Source of the DNA: Planococcus citri
Lineage: Eukaryota; Arthropoda; Insecta; Hemiptera; Pseudococcidae
DNA: 64,000 nt
Reading direction: 5' to 3'
Assembly: GCF_950023065.1 (NCBI RefSeq)
Contig: NC_088678.1
Location: 33,470,580-33,534,579 of the forward strand
Below are positions 61,762 to 64,000 of the stretch, piece after piece. Positions within the stretch are counted from its first letter, which is position 1, and each line of letters begins with the position of its first letter. The notes beneath the pieces are model-generated. The model saw nothing but the letters and a program-made list of their open reading frames with translations, searched no databases and was not told where the DNA came from. Position numbers and translations under genes: made by a program.

Positions 61762-61971
61762 CTATCTTGATGGTGAATAATGTCTTGGATTAATCTTCAT
61801 TTCAGTTGAAACCGTTTGTGAACAATCATTACGGGAAGTATATTTCTCTTGTGTTACGCGATGTGGAATGTTTGAATACTTTGTGTCAAATTGTTTCATA
61901 GGATCAGAAGATTTTCGAAATGGTTCACTGTGTGAATTTTTATTCGGTGAGGAATGGAATGAGACCCAGGA
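61762..61971 (-). CDS. ORF3, short frame overlapping the end of ORF2
   Basis: A 69-codon open frame that overlaps the last 32 bases of ORF2 in the +1 direction and ends at TAG (61762-61764). Polar, Ser/Asn/Lys/Arg-rich, ending with NPRHYSPSR. It contains two internal Met codons and no known motif. Either a separate small product, an exon, or the original C-terminal end of ORF2 after a frame change. Confidence 0.25.
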   Translation of the reverse strand, partial: SWVSFHSSPNKNSHSEPFRKSSDPMKQFDTKYSNIPHRVTQEKYTSRNDCSQTVSTEMKINPRHYSPSR

Positions 61972-62989
61972 TCAGTTCTAAGATGATATGTTGTATCATC
62001 GTCGGCGCTTCGTTTTCACCTTTTTCAATTGGAGTGGATCGGTCAAGTATGGATTCCGCTTGTCTTACGTATGTTACTGTTTCCTGTCTTTCATGTGCTG
62101 TTCTTTGTAGCCAATCTCGTAATTTAGAACCTTGATCCTTAAACTCTTTTAACAGGATTGGAGGTAATATCACTATTGTTTCAGCTCCTTTGCGTTCCAA
62201 AGTATTTATTAATCGTAAATACTGAGATTTTAACTTTTCTTCACAGGTCCCATCCATGAGGTCTTTGTGGCCTACCGACATTATTATACCTCGCGTTGAT
62301 TTTAGAAGGTGTTTGTCAATATTGCGCTCGAGTTGGTCAACGGAGATGTTTGGCTGTATGAAGTCATTAAATTTCATCGCATCTACATAACTGGGATCTG
62401 CTTTTACGGCTGTGTGGACAATTTGTTGGATTGCTCCATCTCCAATCATGAAATGATTTTGAATCAAGAAGATTGTTTCAGAACCACCATTTCCGACTGT
62501 CATTGAAAAACTTCTGAGAAATAGATGATCTTTGATCGGGCGTATGTTGTTGTATACTTCTTTTGGTGCTCTGTTCATTAGCGGGTAACTGAAATTTTCT
62601 AGTTCTTTTCGAAATAAAGTGTAGTTAATCGGTAAATATACTGTTTGAGCTCTTTTTTCTGCATAGGTATCTATTGTTATCGAGTTACGTAAATGTTTGA
62701 TTGTCTTGATCGCCGCAAATTGTCCAGGTTTAGGGTAACATTTAGAAGATGGATAAATCATCAGAGATTCATAGCGTTTCGAGTTGCGTCTTTCGTAATC
62801 TTGTTTTCTTAATTCATGTCTTCTGTTATATCCTAATGGTGTTCTCGGTATGCGTGTTGAATATCGATAGCTAGAATAATTTGGTTTTACGTATGGTCGT
62901 TTGTATACCGGAGACGTCGGGCGAATACGTGTGATTGTTGAGTTAATCGTTGTTCTGATACTGCTTCGTCTAGGTCGGCTTTTAATTTC
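61940..62989 (-). CDS. ORF2: Arg/Tyr-rich head plus SGNH-hydrolase-like domain lacking the catalytic Ser
   Basis: Frame open for 349 codons from after a TAA at 62990 to TAA at 61940. The first ATG is at 62761 (273 residues from there). The 76 codons before it overlap ORF1 by 103 bases in the -1 frame and encode an Arg/Tyr/Pro-rich segment, so entry by ribosomal frameshifting or splicing is more likely than initiation at 62761. I saw no classical slippery heptamer in the overlap. Counting from the ATG, residues 95-235 follow the SGNH esterase layout: FLIQNHFMIGDGA (block I, GDS replaced by GDG), TRGIIMSVGHKDLMDG (155-171, block III, GxND replaced by GHKD), and ETIVILPPILLKEF (194-207). With the nucleophile Ser and the Asn both changed, hydrolase activity is unlikely; a structural or binding role is inferred. 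Confidence 0.6.
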   Translation of the reverse strand, partial: EIKSRPRRSSIRTTINSTITRIRPTSPVYKRPYVKPNYSSYRYSTRIPRTPLGYNRRHELRKQDYERRNSKRYESLMIYPSSKCYPKPGQFAAIKTIKHLRNSITIDTYAEKRAQTVYLPINYTLFRKELENFSYPLMNRAPKEVYNNIRPIKDHLFLRSFSMTVGNGGSETIFLIQNHFMIGDGAIQQIVHTAVKADPSYVDAMKFNDFIQPNISVDQLERNIDKHLLKSTRGIIMSVGHKDLMDGTCEEKLKSQYLRLINTLERKGAETIVILPPILLKEFKDQGSKLRDWLQRTAHERQETVTYVRQAESILDRSTPIEKGENEAPTMIQHIILELILGLIPFLTE

Positions 62990-64000
62990 TTAATAAATGT
63001 TTCAGGTCCAGTATCTTTAACGCCATCGGGTAAAGAGTAGAATCTGCGAGCGGTGTCAGCTCGGTTCAAAATGGCATACATTTCGTCAACATATTGCGAT
63101 CCCATCGTAACGTTGTTAATTGCAAGTTTGTCTGCATATTCGTGGAATTGTAGAATTGGGATACTTTCGATGTCGTGTTCGGGGGTAGGTTGACACTCGG
63201 CTATCTGATCTCTCATTTTGGCTACTATTCCAAGTTGTATCATGGTTTGTGACCCAATTAAACATACTTGGTTACATTCCTTGATTATATAAAATGGTAT
63301 TTTTAAATGATGTTTTCCAAATTTCATTTTAGGTACGATTATATATTCCGAGGTGGTTACCACTTGTTTGTTCGCCATCATGCATTGAACTGGTTCGTGT
63401 AATTCTAAAAAGTCAAGCTCGCTTGAATGTTCTCGTATCAATCTTAGCGCTGTTTCTTCAGATATAACGTTAAGGACTGCCCCAGTGTCAAGTTGGGTTG
63501 GGAAGTCCGTTTCATCAATTTGGAGATTGACTACGCACGTTTGTGGCATCATCCGTCGCTGTATTAATTGGGAAACTACCGAAGGAGTTTCATCGTTGCT
63601 CAGAGTTGAATTTTTTATTAAATCAGGTTCGTAGTAAGGACTGTTCGTAAATATTTGGTTGATTGTGCAGGTAGCATAATCTTCCATCTGATTTATAACT
63701 TTCTCTAACCCATTTGCCCCAGGGTATTCCCTCGCACTCAAGTAATCTCGTAAAAATAGTTGATAGGCTCGATAAACGAATGAAGATAGTAAATCTTTCT
63801 TGTTCACGGTGTAATAATCAAATTTGGTTGTATGCCTACTGAGTGCTACTATTGCATGGGGCAAGCTATCATAGATCGATAAGTGTTCTTTCTGCAGTCT
63901 TACTACTATTATATGATCATTTTGTTTGCCTTGAAACTCGTGAATTGTGTTCACGCAAAACTTTTCTTTTTCCAGCGCAGCTTTCTCCTGCTGTGTGTAC
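62887..64000 (-). CDS. ORF1 (5'-truncated by window edge): RNA-virus-type SF1 helicase C-terminus fused to a retropepsin
   Basis: Open for 371 codons from the right window edge to TAA at 62887; the true start lies outside, so the 355-codon segment from 63954 (a GTG) is only a part. Order: a YTQQEK element right at the edge; TIHEFQG (motif V) and HAIVALSRHT (motif VI) within the next 42 residues, diagnostic of superfamily-1 helicases of alphavirus-like positive-strand RNA viruses; a linker of about 95 residues; then a retropepsin-like domain (about residues 138-245) with the active-site LDTGAVLNVIS at 155-165, a flap-side region, and CLIGSQTMIQLGI (231-243) matching the ILG block. A charged tail of about 110 residues follows. 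The DTG triad is intact; no stop interrupts the fusion. Helicases unwind RNA, retropepsins cleave polyproteins as dimers; what this pair does together is unknown. Confidence 0.75.
   Translation of the reverse strand, partial: YTQQEKAALEKEKFCVNTIHEFQGKQNDHIIVVRLQKEHLSIYDSLPHAIVALSRHTTKFDYYTVNKKDLLSSFVYRAYQLFLRDYLSAREYPGANGLEKVINQMEDYATCTINQIFTNSPYYEPDLIKNSTLSNDETPSVVSQLIQRRMMPQTCVVNLQIDETDFPTQLDTGAVLNVISEETALRLIREHSSELDFLELHEPVQCMMANKQVVTTSEYIIVPKMKFGKHHLKIPFYIIKECNQVCLIGSQTMIQLGIVAKMRDQIAECQPTPEHDIESIPILQFHEYADKLAINNVTMGSQYVDEMYAILNRADTARRFYSLPDGVKDTGPETFIKKLKADLDEAVSEQRLTQQSHVFARRLRYTNDHT

Noticed and set aside
62950..62995. A-rich stretch in the ORF1/ORF2 overlap as a -1 frameshift slippery site
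   Set aside because: AAATTAAAAGCC does not fit the X XXY YYZ heptamer in the ORF1 frame; frameshifting remains possible but no site can be named.

Overview
This is AT-rich, intron- and repeat-dominated eukaryotic DNA, almost certainly from an insect. The basis is an insect-type spliced gene exon, Ty3/gypsy Gag and Tc1/mariner transposase sequences, many non-autonomous DNA elements, and short motifs such as TAGGTACCTA and poly(C) tracts. The overall texture recalls sternorrhynchan Hemiptera (aphids, scale insects, mealybugs), but that placement is an impression and not a demonstration. No bacterial gene organisation, rRNA, tRNA or CRISPR array was found.

Layout. 0-8.7 kb: a complete hAT-type miniature element (574-1211, exact 8-bp target duplication) followed by several foldback (long inverted-repeat) elements, two of them relatives in opposite orientation. 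8.75-9.73 kb, minus strand: an intact 325-codon Ty3/gypsy-type Gag gene that has lost its zinc knuckle and pol and carries an unrecognised C-terminal domain, a candidate domesticated gag. 12-15 kb: two diverged copies of a repeat flanking a 948-bp foldback element. 17-27 kb: more foldbacks, a 383-bp terminal-inverted-repeat element, and a broken copy of a repetitive gene with a PIN/FEN-like acidic pattern and an HAFSGCDTTS motif. 27.85-28.11 kb, plus strand: the first coding exon of a fibroblast growth factor ligand, with signal peptide, start of the beta-trefoil core, and a splice donor at the position where FGF genes classically have their first intron. 28-40 kb is probably largely intron; a weak candidate for a last FGF exon lies near 39.4 kb. 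41.36-44.37 kb: a 3-kb near-palindrome with arms of about 0.85 kb that encode identical translations. 47.9-48.8 kb: another foldback. 53.4-56.0 kb: a 329-bp tandem duplication, a Gag zinc-knuckle/protease remnant and a dead Tc1/mariner transposase, back to back. 61.76-64.0 kb, minus strand, running off the right edge: the most unusual locus.

The right-edge locus reads, in its own 5' to 3' direction: the C-terminal part of a superfamily-1 helicase of the positive-strand RNA virus (alphavirus-like) type, in the same uninterrupted frame as a retropepsin aspartic protease with a DTGA active site, then a -1-frame overlapping ORF of 349 codons with an Arg/Tyr-rich head and an SGNH-hydrolase-like domain that lacks the catalytic serine. 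RNA-virus helicase joined to retroviral protease in one reading frame is not a standard viral or retroelement architecture. It is the best candidate in this window for something undescribed. No reverse transcriptase or RNA polymerase is visible next to it, and the 5' part lies outside the window.

The second theme is density of foldbacks: about a dozen inverted-repeat elements of 0.2-3 kb in 64 kb. If transcribed, each would give a long hairpin RNA.
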